Positions 1 through 11,483 of a DNA stretch of 64,000 bases are shown one piece after another; position 1 is the first letter of the stretch, and every line of letters starts with the position of its first letter. The stretch comes from Rhynchospora pubera (lineage: Eukaryota > Streptophyta > Magnoliopsida > Poales > Cyperaceae). The position numbers were made by a program, and so were the translations under genes. The stretch is from the NCBI GenBank assembly GCA_028095005.1, contig CM051459.1, positions 116,161,431 through 116,225,430 on the forward strand. Direction: 5' to 3'. The notes beneath the pieces were generated by a model, which saw only the letters and a list, made by a program, of their open reading frames with translations, did no database searches and was not told where the DNA came from.

Positions 1-1337
1 ATATCTAAAATCGAGAATTAAAAGGAAAATAAAATAACATTTATATTTTATAGGCACTTCAAGTTATTTTCAAAATGAAAATTTGAATTAACCCTTTGAA
101 GCCACAAACATATAATTTTCAAGTTTTAATTAAGAGCATCAATCTAGTTATTTAACCTTTTAATACTTATAATAATAATGATAGCTGACAACTACAAAGA
201 TTGCCATCAGCGCCATCACCTTATATTTTCAGAAAGCGCGCTCATAATCTCCCTATCTATGAAATGGTAATTGGTCTCTTTCTCACCATCGGTCCTCTTT
301 TCATTTAATATATAAATGAAAAAAGTAAACATATGAATGAACAACAAATAAACAAAGGCACCAATTTATACGAATATACACAACAAATAAATTAAATAAA
401 CTACCAATAAGATAAAAACAGATAAAAAATAAGTTGAGCCAATATAATAAATAATGTGAACATATATGCTAAATAAATTTGAGGGGGGTTATATCCCATA
501 TTAAAGATCGGAGGGGTTATATTCAAATGAAGAAGATTTGAGGGGTTATATCCAACTTTCCTTTTTTTTTTAAATAGAGTTGCTTTGAAATCAAGATGGT
601 GGTAATTATCTAATTCGGATTTTGAACTTTCACTAACTTTTTCAGTTTACTGTTAATCAAGTGCTATTGAAATCATGCTTATAGTAAAATTTATCCACCT
701 TCACATGATAATTTTATTTAAGCTGAATAATATCAACGATATCAGCAGGAGGATTTTTGTTAGATGTCTAATAACAATAATTAAAAAAATGGAAATGCAA
801 ATGGCGGAAATGGGCCAGGTCTAGATTGGTGAGTTTTTATGACGCGACGCCCAGGGGAGTCTAGTTGGTACCTTGTTTGTTTCCATTTGGATTACGTGTT
901 GGATAACCTCAATCATTTTCTCTGACTTTATATATGTGTGGGTGTGGAATATAAATGCATGTATAGTTGGCATTTGGAAAGGTTTTTAACAGCCCATAGT
1001 CCATTCTGTGTGTATGTGTGTAAATATAACGAATCACTCAATAAGAAGTGGAGGGGATTCTAATTTTAACGGAGATGGATGGTTTAATAGGAGCCCACAA
1101 TCAGCAACTAACCGTGCACACAAAGTACTATAGTAGGTATTATCTCTATATCAATCGGGAATTGCTTAAGACAATCAGAGTATTAAGCAATCAAGCAATC
1201 AGAGTATTAAGCAATCCCGGAATCTTGCGTTCGGAATCCAGGATTTCGATCTCGTGATACTATTTATATTAATCTTATTATATTGATATTATTTTTAATA
1301 TATTATATTAATTTAATACTATTTTTTAAAATTTCGA
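1..1337. other. AT-rich intergenic DNA, no gene seen
   Basis: No coding sequence or RNA gene is convincing here. Two small local repeats are visible: three closely spaced copies of a GAGGGGTTATAT-like word between about 481 and 556, and a short tandem duplication containing GTATTAAGCAATC at about 1170-1217. The short open frame around 1048-1257 has no recognisable motif and is probably chance. Confidence 0.6.
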
Positions 1338-1642
1338 CCCGAATTTCTTCAATTTGGGCCAGACGTATCGGCCTAGGAACGGCCCGTAAAATTCTATCCT
1401 TTGTAGATTCCATCTCCTTCACGGCTTCACCTTTCCTTACTTTCAGTCTCGCTTCCATCGCAGGACGACAGCTGTTGTTTGAAGGGTGAAGGTTGCTCGA
1501 CTGCCTTCTAATCCGCATTTCAGGTGCTTTTCGGTTGATTCTACTAGTGATTGGAGTGTGGTAAATTTGTGATTTAAGGTATTAGCTCTACCAGTGATTG
1601 GAGTGTGTATCCGCAGGCATGGACTGTTAGAAAACATAATTC
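1338..1642. repeat. Direct duplication, copy 1
   Basis: This segment recurs almost unchanged at 1743-2044, about 400 bases away. Shared landmarks are CCCGAATTTCTTCAATTTGG at the left edge, GGCCTAGGAACGGCCCGTAA inside, and GTTAGAAAACATAATTC at the right edge. The copies differ by scattered substitutions and a few short indels. It lies upstream of the PPR gene, so it could be duplicated leader or promoter DNA, but nothing in the sequence proves that. No terminal inverted repeats or target duplication mark it as a transposon. Confidence 0.8.
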
Positions 1643-1742
1643 TTCAATATAAGAGATGATATTATATTATTATAAGGCGTGATTGTCTTAGACGCTCATT
1701 GCTTATCAGCTCCGGTTAGCGTCTTAGGACTTAGGAGGTCCG

Positions 1743-2044
1743 CCCGAATTTCTTCAATTTGGACCAGACGTATCGGCCTAGGAACGGCCCGTAAAATTCT
1801 ATCCTTTGTAGATTCCATCTCCTTGACGGCTTCACCTTTCCTTACTTTCAGAGTCTCACTTCCATCGCAGGACGACAACTGTTGTTTGAAGGGTGAAGGT
1901 TGCTCGACTGCCTTCTAATCCGCATTTCAGGTGCTTTTCGGTTGATTCTACTAGTGATTGAAGTGTGGTAAATTTGTGATTTAAGGTATTAGCTCTACAT
2001 ACTAAGGTGTATCCGCAGGCATGGACCGTTAGAAAACATAATTC
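1743..2044. repeat. Direct duplication, copy 2
   Basis: Second copy of the segment at 1338-1642. It ends about 480 bases before the PPR start codon. Near its right end, a stretch that in copy 1 repeats the words CCAGTGATTGGAGTGTG is replaced by a shorter sequence, which looks like slippage between neighbouring repeats in copy 1. Confidence 0.8.
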
Positions 2045-2522
2045 GATTAATTAAGCCCTTTTGTTCATTGTCTAAACTTAATTATTGATTCAAACTGTGC
2101 TACAAATGCACTGGTCCCCAGTCATTGTCATACGTGCCACATGCTTTGTACCAGTATATGTATTAGAACCGGCAGTTATAAAATCCTTGTAATTGTGCAC
2201 GACTTTAAGTCTGTCCAGGTGTTATACAATTATGTTGAGTTACCCCCAATACAGTATGTCGGCACAAGATAGATGTGGTTTTCTTTAATAGATGGGCTAG
2301 ACCTTTTATGACATTTGATTAGTGGGTGTATAGAGCTGATTTTATAACTGTTAAAAGATTCAGATTCCTCCAGAAGATGGCTAGATTGGACTATCATAAT
2401 AACCAAATTGCATTGTTTTTCACAATCTCTGTTAATGATGGTGCTGTTTATGAATGCAGTGACAGAAAAATAGACGGGCAGATTGTCACTTCGAGAGACC
2501 AGACTACAAATCTCAGTTTAAG

Positions 2523-4589
2523 ATGGTGCATGCATTGCCTCTTACCCCCTTCTCTTCGCTGTCTATTTCAGCTTACCAATCACATTCCCAGTTCTCGCAT
2601 TCGCATGCTTCTCATCATAGCCTCTGCCTTATATGCTACTCAATCCCCCAATCTAAATCTCAACTCCACAAAATCAACAAGAAACCAAAACCAGCATCCA
2701 CTACAACCAGGTGCACTAGCAAAAAGGCAATTAACCTGTTGCACTATTATTTGGCTATGCCGGACGCTCTAGCATCCATTCTTATGTTCAATCAGCTCCT
2801 GTCCACCATGCTACGCAACAAAACCTCAATACATTACCCCTCCACCTTTCCCCTCTACAATCATTTAACGCAAACCCGAGGGATTAGTCCTGATAAATAT
2901 ACCTATGGGCACATGATTAATATCTGTGCCCAGATGGATCGGCTCAACCTAGCTTTTATTTTTCTTGGCCGGCTTCTAAAAGAGGGACACAGAATTGATG
3001 CAATAATCTTCAGTTCAGTACTTAAGTGCCTCTGTTCTGGGGATAGGATGAGGGACGCAGCAGTCATGTTGCTTCATAAAATGCCTAAGCTAGGAGCCGT
3101 GCCCAATGTTTTCTCATATAACATTCTTATCAATGGACTTTTATCTTATGGTAACACTGACTTAGCCCTTCAGCTGTTTTTTAAAATGGTTAAAATTGGT
3201 GGTGAGTGTGAACCCAACGTGATCACATATACTACTATAATTGATGGACTCTGTAAGGAGAGTGACCTCACTAAGGCATTTCATTTTTATCAACAGATGT
3301 ATTCTATGGAGGTTAAACCTAATACTGTGACATACAACTCATTAATTAACGGTCTCTGCAAGGTTGGTGCACTAGACAAGGCAGAGGAATTGCTACTGAC
3401 CATGGTTTATGAAGATCAAGAACCTAATGTCGTGACTTATAGTACTCTTATCGATGGTCTATGCAAGCATGGTGAAATTGAAAGGGCAATGGTACTGCTC
3501 CATAGCATGAAATCTGAAGGGCACGAGCCTAATGTCATGACTTACAACATTCTTATAGATGGTCTATGCAAGCATGGTGGAATTGAAAGGGCAATGATAC
3601 TGCTGCATACCATGAAATCTGAAGGGTACGAGCCTAATGTCGTGACTTACAACATTCTTATAGATGGTTTGTGCAAGCATGGTGAAATTGAAAGGGCAAT
3701 GGAACTGCTGCATAGCATGAAATCTGAAGGGCACGAGCCTGATGTCGTGACTTACAGCAGTCTTATAGATGGTCTATGCAAGAATGCCAAAATTGAAAGG
3801 GCAATGGAACTGCTCCATAGCATGAAATCTGAAGGACACAAGCCTAATGTCGTGACTTACAGCAGTCTTATAGATGGTCTATGCAAGCATGGTGGAATTG
3901 AAAGGGCAATGATACTGCTGCATACCATGAAATCTGAAGGGCACGAGCCTGATGTCGTGACATACAGCATTCTTATAGATGGTTTGTGCAAGCATGGTGA
4001 AATTGAAAGGGCAATGGAACTGCTGCATAGAATGAAATCTGAAGGGCACGAGCCTAATGTCGTAACTTACAACATTCTTATAGATGGTTTGTGCAAGCAT
4101 GGTGAAATTGAAAGGGCAATGGAACTGCTGCATAGAATGAAATCTGAAGGGCACGAGCCTAATGTCGTAACTTACAACATTCTTATAGATGGCCTGTGCA
4201 AGAATGCCAAAATTGAAAGGGCAATGATACTGCTGCATAGCATGAAATCTGAAGGGTACGAGCCTAATGTCGTGACTTACAACATTCTTATAGATGGTCT
4301 GTGCAAGCATGGTGAAATTGAAAGGGCAATGGAATTGCTGCATAGCATGAAATCTGAAGGGCACGAGCCCGATGTTGTGACTTGCAACATTCTTATAGAT
4401 GGTTTGTGCAAGAATGATGAAATTGAAAAGGTAAAAGAATTGGTGCATAGCATGATTCCTGAATGGTACGAACCTAATGCGGTTACTTACAGCAATCATA
4501 TAGTTAATCTGTGCAAGAATGGTGAAACTGCAAAGGCAAAGGAATTGTTGTATAAAATTTCAAGCATGATTTTTGAAGGTCAAGCCTGA
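2523..4589 (+). CDS. P-class PPR protein, restorer-of-fertility-like
   Basis: 688 residues, single exon. PPR proteins of this class bind organelle RNA base by base; the RFL subgroup is best known for silencing mitochondrial transcripts. The first ~90 residues are rich in Ser, Thr, His and Lys with almost no acidic residues, as expected of a mitochondrial or plastid presequence. About sixteen PPR motifs follow from residue ~120 to the end, most exactly 35 residues with the VVTYNxLIDGLCK signature. Motifs 6-15 (3429-4478) are nearly identical to each other, a sign of recent expansion. I chose the ATG at 2523 because the Ser/His-rich leader begins there; a later Met would remove most of it. The frame ends abruptly at 4587 inside a motif because of a frameshift, and decayed PPR sequence continues downstream. 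The protein may still fold, so it could be functional or a recent pseudogene. Confidence 0.85.
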   Translation: MVHALPLTPFSSLSISAYQSHSQFSHSHASHHSLCLICYSIPQSKSQLHKINKKPKPASTTTRCTSKKAINLLHYYLAMPDALASILMFNQLLSTMLRNKTSIHYPSTFPLYNHLTQTRGISPDKYTYGHMINICAQMDRLNLAFIFLGRLLKEGHRIDAIIFSSVLKCLCSGDRMRDAAVMLLHKMPKLGAVPNVFSYNILINGLLSYGNTDLALQLFFKMVKIGGECEPNVITYTTIIDGLCKESDLTKAFHFYQQMYSMEVKPNTVTYNSLINGLCKVGALDKAEELLLTMVYEDQEPNVVTYSTLIDGLCKHGEIERAMVLLHSMKSEGHEPNVMTYNILIDGLCKHGGIERAMILLHTMKSEGYEPNVVTYNILIDGLCKHGEIERAMELLHSMKSEGHEPDVVTYSSLIDGLCKNAKIERAMELLHSMKSEGHKPNVVTYSSLIDGLCKHGGIERAMILLHTMKSEGHEPDVVTYSILIDGLCKHGEIERAMELLHRMKSEGHEPNVVTYNILIDGLCKHGEIERAMELLHRMKSEGHEPNVVTYNILIDGLCKNAKIERAMILLHSMKSEGYEPNVVTYNILIDGLCKHGEIERAMELLHSMKSEGHEPDVVTCNILIDGLCKNDEIEKVKELVHSMIPEWYEPNAVTYSNHIVNLCKNGETAKAKELLYKISSMIFEGQA
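3429..4478 (+). repeat. Ten tandem 105-bp PPR-coding repeats
   Basis: Ten in-frame units of exactly 105 bp, each encoding one PPR motif. DNA identity between units is very high; the units starting at about 3954 and 4059 are almost the same base for base. Variation is concentrated at the codons for motif positions 5 and 35, the RNA base-selecting positions. The pattern fits unequal crossing-over or gene conversion within the gene. Confidence 0.9.
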
Positions 4590-4800
4590 TGTCGTGACAT
4601 ACACCACTCTAATGGATTATCTTGTGCAAGAATGGTGAAATTGTATGGACTAAATAATTGCTGCCTGGCATGGTTCATAAATGGCACAAGCCTAATGTCG
4701 TTACTTACAACACTCTTATGCGCTATTATGTAAAAATTGGGAAAGCTGAGAAATTAAATGAGTTGCCAAAAAGTGAATACCATGATGTGCTCTGTAATTG
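4568..4800 (+). pseudogene. Frameshifted remains of PPR motifs after the stop
   Basis: Past the stop at 4587 the sequence still resembles PPR motifs in other frames: KPDVVTYTTLMD, then LCKNGEIV, then KPNVVTYNTLMRYYV with further decay and stops. So the gene once had about two more motifs. At least one small indel near 4567-4575 and others near 4615 broke the frame. Confidence 0.75.
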
Positions 4801-4831
4801 GTGGATTCATTGATAAATGCCAATAATAATT

Positions 4832-5236
4832 GAGGATTGCTAAAATGCTATGCATAGTACGGATGACCTTCATGCTACGGATTCGTTCTTGAATTTCATG
4901 CTTCAAACAACCGATCCAAACCGTTCATTGTCTTCTTCATATTGAAATTTCATTAGAAATCAAATTTTATATTTTTTTTGAATTTTTTTACTATTTTTCT
5001 TAGATTTTTTAAAATCACTGTTATTGAAGGGTCCAGAATTTATTAGATTAAGTATTTTAAAAAATCTGAGAAAAATAATAAAAAAATTAAAAAAAATGTA
5101 AAATTTGGTTTCTAATGAGATTTCAATATGAAGAATATAATGAACGGTTTGGATTGGTTGTTTGAAGCATAAAATTCAAAAACGAATCCGTAGCACGAAG
5201 ACCATCCGTGCTATGCATAGCATTTTAGCAATCCTC
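4832..5236. mobile_element. Foldback MITE of the shared-core family
   Basis: A 405-bp element whose two halves are inverted copies over nearly the whole length. The outer arms begin GAGGATTGCTAAAATGC and match for more than 30 bases with one mismatch. The flanks carry a possible 5-bp target duplication, TAATT. The inner arms hold the motif CCGATCCAAACCGTTCA and its complement, also found in the elements at 10.6, 11.1, 36.0, 36.4 and 56.5 kb. It has no coding capacity. The superfamily is unclear because the target duplication is short and in AT-rich DNA. Confidence 0.75.
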
Positions 5237-6104
5237 TAATTTGTTGATAATATATTTTTTTATTGATAAATAGAGGGCTTGGAGATTGCAGAACCATTTT
5301 GTCAAAAACAATAATAAAATTTTTTGTAAGGTTTCGCTTTTTTTTGTAATCGAGAATTAAATTTTGAAATTTTGACATGCATGCACGTTGTACATGAATG
5401 TTTTCCTTATTTCACCCTCAAAAAAAATGTTTTCCTTATTTTAAGTGGGTCTCAACTCACTGCATGTTTTGCGTGATGTTTTTATGGCCAAGGGATCTGT
5501 CAAGCTTTTTTATTTTATTTGCTGAAAAGAGATTGGCTATTGTCCATTGGATAGGACTAAAGAATTTTCCTATTCACTTTTTAATTGTTCGATAGCATCA
5601 GGATCTGTGCAGATATCAAATCGAAAGGTCGAAATTTATGGCGCTGGGAGAGAGCAAATGTTAAACGGTTTATAATTATAACTAGGTGGAGGGAGGCGGC
5701 TGCGAGCCTACGACGCCATTCGAGTGCCAATGTGTTATATACAAAACTCATTTTTTTTAATGGATGTACCTAGTACTTTTTTGTTTCATGTCGCTATGAG
5801 CTTCTATTTTTTTTTTCTCTTGTTTCATTCTGCTATGATACTTGACCAAAAACTGTTTCATGTCTTAAAATATTTACTGTTTTAAAGAAGCGTCAATTAA
5901 AACTGTTTCAAAATCTATGATACTTGACCAAAAACATGAGGTTGGCACAAAACCTGAATAAAGTCAAACATTCCAAAAGATTAAAGATGCAAGAGCCTTG
6001 CACACGTATCTAGCATAACTTGAGAAGCAATCAAACACACCAATTGTATCAGATGCGTCTTTTTTTTTCTTTTTTTTATTTTGAGTAGCAGCAAGTTAAT
6101 ATGT
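5237..6104. other. AT-rich spacer, no gene seen
   Basis: Short open frames at 5398-5773 have no motif or partner. Nothing else is recognisable apart from poly(T) runs. Confidence 0.5.
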
Positions 6105-6112
6105 ACCGAAAT

Positions 6113-6682
6113 CAAGCTTTTAAATTTCGTTTTTTCCGGTATGACGGTCCGTAGTTGATTTAACGGTGCGGTGTTTTTTCGGTGAAATAACGGCGAAAAA
6201 ACGGTGTGTATATGCGAACATCTGTGTCAAACTCATATGTATTCTTGTGTGAAGTACTACAGTACAAGTCAGAATTCTATGTTTTTTTAATATGCTAATA
6301 ATCTAATATCTAATTTTTTTTAATATGCTAATAATTTATTTTTTTTGAATATGTAATCTTAAGCAAAGAAATTAAGCAAAGAGAATAACAAAGAAAAAGA
6401 GGATAACAAATAATAAGCACAAAACCTAAAGAAAAAAATTACTATGTATAATACATTAATACTATAATATAAATATATATATAATTATATTGTATAAAAA
6501 ATCTCTCATGTCTCCGTTTTTTCTCCGCAAAAATGAAGTTTTTTCGCTAAAATAACGGTGTTATTTCGGAAATGACGCGTTACGTATTTTTCTGATTTGA
6601 AACTGTAACGTTGGTGCATTTTTGTCCGGAAAACCGAAATTTCGGAAATAACGCCGTTATTTCGGCGAAATTTAAAAGCTTG
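6113..6682. mobile_element. Non-autonomous hAT-type element
   Basis: A 570-bp segment bounded by perfect 17-bp terminal inverted repeats, CAAGCTTTTAAATTTCG, and flanked by a perfect 8-bp duplication ACCGAAAT (6105-6112 and 6683-6690). An 8-bp target duplication is characteristic of hAT transposons. The interior repeats words such as CGGTGAAATAACGGCG and has no reading frame, so it would depend on a transposase from elsewhere. Confidence 0.85.
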
Positions 6683-7093
6683 ACCGAAATTGATATCAGC
6701 ATCCTTCCTTCACAAATGCAAATTTAACGAAGTTAGGGACCTAGTTGCAAATATGAAAAAATATTTACTTGTATAATTCAAATATGAAACTCCGAAAACA
6801 ACACAAATTATCTGATGATTTCTAAAAATGATTATTGTGAATATTATTGTGAAAAGATAATAAAAATATTATTGTGAATATTGTGCTCATACACGTTGCA
6901 CTCTCTCTAATAATAATTAGAAAAACTTCACACACTTAGTACCAATTTTCTAGAAAACATTTTGGTCACAACATTGTAGGTGGAATTGGAGAAAATTTAA
7001 TTGTATTTGTGACATCTGGGTCCGGAATAACTATAGGAAGTGTTGCCGGATAAGCAGTTGTCACATGAGAACAGTAACATTAGCATGAGGATT

Positions 7094-7950
7094 CACTACA
7101 GGAAAAGTCACTATCTGCATCGCCTTTCTACATCTGAAAAACCGATGAAGTAAGTGATCTGCATCAGCTTACTGATGCAACAAAGGTGATGCAGAAAGTG
7201 GCGATGGTGATAATATCAAATGCATCAACACACTCAGTTTCATCGGATGACTGATGCTAAAAATAGATACTCAAATGCATTAGTGTTCGGATGAAAAATA
7301 AATTATCTACTGCATCATCATGCTAATGCAACTTCTTACCTTTTGCATTGGTCGTCCTGATGAATTTAGTTATGATAGCATCGACTTACACATGCAGAAC
7401 TAACAATAAATTGCATCAACAAGCCAATGAAACTTATACTCTTTTGCATGGAAGTTTCTGATGCATGTGATTTTTAGTTTCATCAACTTACGAATGCAAG
7501 ATAAACGATAAACTACATCCACATGCCAATGCAACTTAATACTCTTCCGCATGGAAATTCTTGATGCATGAGATTTATAGTTGCATCAACTTACACATGC
7601 AAGATAAACAATAAACTACATCCGCGTGCCAATGCAACTTATACTCTTCCGCATGGGATTCCTAATGCATGAGATTGTTAGTTTCATCCATTTACCCATG
7701 CATGATAAAGGGTAAATGCATCCACAAGCTGATGCAATTTAGACTTTCTACACGAGCTGCATCCATTTACTTGTGCAAGATAAATAATTAACCGTATCGA
7801 CAAACCGATGCAACTTCTACTTTTCTGCATGAAAGTTCTCGATGTATGTAATTATTATTTGCATCTATTAACTTGTGTAAGAAGCTGATGGAACTTGTAT
7901 GCTTCTGCATGTATATTCTTGATGCACATGATATTTAACTGATGCTTTAC
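7094..7950. mobile_element. CACTA-type transposon end with subterminal repeats
   Basis: Begins CACTACAGGAAAAGTCAC, the usual terminus of plant En/Spm (CACTA) elements. For the next ~850 bases the sequence is dense in TGATGCA/TGCATCA words in both orientations, partly as a degenerate tandem repeat of roughly 120 bp. This is the normal look of a CACTA subterminal region, where the transposase binds. I found no matching TGTAGTG end in the window, so the element is truncated, decayed, or its other end is unrecognisable. Confidence 0.7.
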
Positions 7951-10173
7951 TCAAACGTGATATTTAGTTACGTCACATTAATAGCATTAAATATAATTCA
8001 AATAACAATCAACAAAAGAAATATTTCATAACAATTATTGCATAATATATATTCAAAAATATATACTACAAGCAAAAACAATCTACAATAATGTACCACC
8101 ACAACTAAAATAATACAAAAATGCACAAAAACTAATTGCACAAACCAAACAATAGCACATAATAATTACCTACACAATCATTCTAAATTCTAAAGCTATA
8201 TAAAAACTCATCACTATGGCTGATGCAATTTTAAAGTCAAACGAGATTCAACGTACTCAGGTGCATAAAATGTATTTCTTTCAAAACTAAGTCTAGCTGT
8301 CTTAGTTACGACACCATCGTCATGAATACCATCAGAAAACATGCCCTACAGCCCTAGCCATTTATTCTGCACAATTAAATTTTACAAATTGAAAATTATA
8401 TAAAAATATTGTCAACTCAAAAATAAAATTATTGATTAAAATATACGGAAATTTGAAAAACAAAAAAAAAATCAGAATAAGAAAATCAATAATATTCGTA
8501 AAATCGAGAAATTATTGATTTGTTCCATTGTACATAAAATTACAGATTTGCACACAAGTAAATTTATTTTATACTCAAAACCTAATACTGCTAGAAAATA
8601 AGCAATGCTGTTGACATATTTAAATTTAAAGAAAAAAATAGTTTTATTTTTTAAACGAAGAGAAAAAATAGTTACCTAAGTCATATTCAAATTTATTTTT
8701 CACTTAGCGTCAACTTCAGTCCAGAGAAGCTGCGAAGCACATAGAGAAATGAAACAAATAAATAAGAATAATTAATAATTAATAATATTTAAAAAAGGAG
8801 AAAGTAAAATCTGAAAAAACGAAGCGGAGGGAAGAAATGTTTTGGAACCTGGAAGAATGAATCGGGTACAGAGACTAGAATTATGGGATGATATAATATA
8901 CATGATAGAAATTAAATGAGGAACCACACCTAATTATGCTCTCCTATTTTATATCATTACTTAATAGGATGCACTATGTAATAAATTTTTGTATCAATTA
9001 GCGCGCTATCATTGTTCTTTCTTCTTCTATCGGCCGAATGAAAGGAAACATACTGAAGGCAATAATTGGTAAAAATCAATGTGATTTGATCCAGCTCAAG
9101 CACCATTCAATCAGCCAATTAATGTTTAATGTTTTAAGAGAGAATGGCTAATTTGTTGCAAAAATTAGGCAAAAAATTGGAAATACATCCCACAGGCTTA
9201 ACTACTAATAGAAAATAATAAAAATAACTTTGGTGTCAGAGGAATGTAATTGTATAATAGATAGTTTTATAAAGCACGTACGTTTTAGATTTAGATTCCA
9301 TGTTTAAAATTAAAACAAATATCTTTGTTCCTAGTTACGTCACTAGCTCATATCATACATATGTATGTGTGACTCAACCTAGCAAATCATATGGCCCTAA
9401 GAGAAAGCAAAGTTCAAACTGAAATAAATTGATGAGTTTTATAAACACGTCGAGCAAATTTTCATCGTTTTCAATTTTTACAAATTACTTACATATAATT
9501 CTAAGATTTTTTTATCTTGTGTTTGTTTTTACATATTTCTTCAACTGTATATTTTAAATAAATATCTAGTAACCTTCTATTTCTTTTCTCATAAATTTTA
9601 AGAGTCTATTTTTATAAATATAATATATCTTCCGAATCATATATAAACATTTTTTGGTATTATCATATTATTTTTTTATCGAACATAAAAAAGCACATAG
9701 GCGCCATTTTAGATTTCATGACAAGCTACGAATATCAGTTAACATGAGTAATATGAATATTATTTTTTTAATATATTATTAATATTTTTTAAAATTAAAA
9801 TGAGTTTATATTATAAATTAATGATACTAATTCATAATTTTTACTTAATAAATAATATACTTTACTTTGGTGATATTATTTCAATCTTAAATTTTTTATC
9901 ATTTTTAATAAATTTTTAGCAAAAAATTAGACTCGACATGTTTAATACATTGTGTCATGTCATGTCGTATTGACATCGTACCAGGCATGTTTTCTAAAGT
10001 CATGAATTTCGACTTCATTTTTATGAAATTTATAATAATTCCCAAAAATAAATATTGTTTGTCATGTTATATTAATTTTGTTTTGTAGAAACTAGAATTA
10101 TAATAATTCAAAAATAAGAATGCATTTTTCTAAAGTCATGAAATGTCGAATGTAGCGAGCAAGAAAATTTCAT
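7951..10173. other. AT-rich DNA, possible decayed CACTA interior
   Basis: Very AT-rich. On the minus strand around 8370-8210 a coherent peptide can be read (MFSDGIHDDGVVTKTARLSF and onward) behind a plausible splice acceptor, but with an in-frame stop just upstream. It may be a broken exon of the adjoining CACTA element. I do not recognise the protein. From about 8900 to 10170 I see nothing. Confidence 0.35.
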
Positions 10174-10186
10174 GACTCGTGATACA

Positions 10187-10346
10187 TTTTTTTTTTAAGA
10201 TAAATTGGAGGTCTAAGTTACCCAATTTATTTTTAAATTAAATGGCTATGCATGAAAGACCTCCCAACCGGGTTTCGAACCTACGACCTTTCACACAAGG
10301 AGTCAAGGTGCATTGCTCTTTGCCACTAGACCAAGAGCTGGTTCTC
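10187..10346 (-). mobile_element. tRNA-derived SINE, full length
   Basis: On the minus strand a 160-bp unit starts GAGAACCAGCTCTTGG, contains a polymerase III A box (TGGTCTAGTGG) and B box (GGTTCGAAACC), and ends in an A-rich tail. It is flanked by a perfect 13-bp duplication GACTCGTGATACA (10174-10186 and 10347-10359). Internal promoter, A tail and target duplication together define a SINE moved by LINE machinery. It cannot be a working tRNA gene: there is no acceptor stem pairing or 3' terminator at the right place. Confidence 0.9.
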
Positions 10347-10588
10347 GACTCGTGATACACCTGAAAACAATTCGACTTTTGTTCAAAATTACCTCACCTC
10401 ATTTGGACTTGAGATTAAATTGATCACTTGATTGTTAACTCAAAATAAACTCTATCTATAATTGTAATATATGTAATTATAAATTTTTTTTTTTGAAAAT
10501 AGACTCCCAAGTAGGGAGTCCTGCATTTCATTAAGAAAAAATGCCCACATACAGAAATATGTAATTATAAAATATATATTTAATTTTA

Positions 10589-10935
10589 GAGATGGGCTAA
10601 AATCGGCCACGATCGACGGATGCAACCGTCAGCTACGATTAAATCTCAATTTTCGATATTCTAACAGTTCAGATTAAGAATTTTGTAAAATATCAAACAA
10701 ATACTAAAAAATTTCAGAAAAATATAAAATCTAGAAAATTGAGATTGTTAGTTTCATCCATTTACCCATGCATGATAAAAAATTTCAGAAGAATATAAAT
10801 ATAAAGTCTCCAAACGAGATTTCAGTATGGAGAACACATTGAACGGTTCGGATCGACTGTTAAAATCTCGAAAATTGAGATTTGATTGTAGCTGATGGTT
10901 GAATCCATCAGTCGTGACTGATTTTAGCCCATCTC
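10589..10935. mobile_element. Mutator-type MITE, copy 1
   Basis: 347 bp with inverted ends starting GAGATGGGCTAAAATC and a perfect 9-bp flanking duplication TTAATTTTA, the size made by Mutator-like transposases. The inner arm holds the shared motif GAACGGTTCGGATCGACTG. A 39-base stretch at 10741-10779 is identical to part of the CACTA subterminal region at 7671-7709 and breaks the symmetry of the hairpin. Confidence 0.85.
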
Positions 10936-11069
10936 TTAATTTTATGTTGTCATTTATTTATTAGGTAAAAATATTTGTGTTCTTTAAAATTCTATTTTTA
11001 AAGCATTTCATTTAGAACAAAATGCCCACATACAGAAATATGTAATTATAAAATATATATTTAATTTTA

Positions 11070-11416
11070 GAGATGGGCTAAAATCAGTCACGATCGACGG
11101 ATGCAACCGTCAGCTACGATTGAATCTCAATTTTCGATATTCTAACAGTTCAGATTAAGAATTTTGTAAAATATCAAACAAATACTAAAAAATTTCAGAA
11201 AAATATAAAATCTCGAAAATTGAGATTGTTAGTTTCATCCATTTACCCATGCATGATAAAAATTTTCAGAAAAATATAAATATAAAGACTCCAAACGAAA
11301 TTTCAGTATGGAGAACACATTAAACGGTTCGGATCGACTGTTAAAATCTCGAAAATTGAGATTTGATCGTAGCTGATGGTTGAATCCGTCAGTCGTGACT
11401 GATTTTAGCCCATCTC
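11070..11416. mobile_element. Mutator-type MITE, copy 2
   Basis: Second copy, carried by the 481-bp tandem duplication rather than by a new insertion: it has the same 9-bp TTAATTTTA flanks and the same captured 39-base patch (11222-11260). Confidence 0.85.
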
Positions 11417-11483
11417 TTAATTTTATGTTGTCATTTATTTATTAGGTAAAAATATTTGTTTTCTTTAAAATTCTATTTTTAAA

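Larger units (their letters stand above)
10522..11483. repeat. Tandem duplication, unit about 481 bp
   Basis: Two head-to-tail copies, starting near GCATTTCATTAAG at 10523 and GCATTTCATTTAG at 11003. Each contains a complete copy of the Mutator-type MITE with its target duplication, so the MITE inserted first and the whole locus then duplicated. The copies differ at only a handful of positions, so the duplication is recent. Confidence 0.9.

Noticed and set aside
3879..4499. 206-codon open frame on the minus strand inside the PPR gene
   Set aside because: It mirrors the 105-bp repeat unit on the other strand; its product is an antisense copy of the repeat with no known domain.
10255..10346. 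tRNA gene on the minus strand
   Set aside because: A and B boxes are present, but it has no acceptor stem, has an A-rich tail and is flanked by a 13-bp duplication: a SINE.
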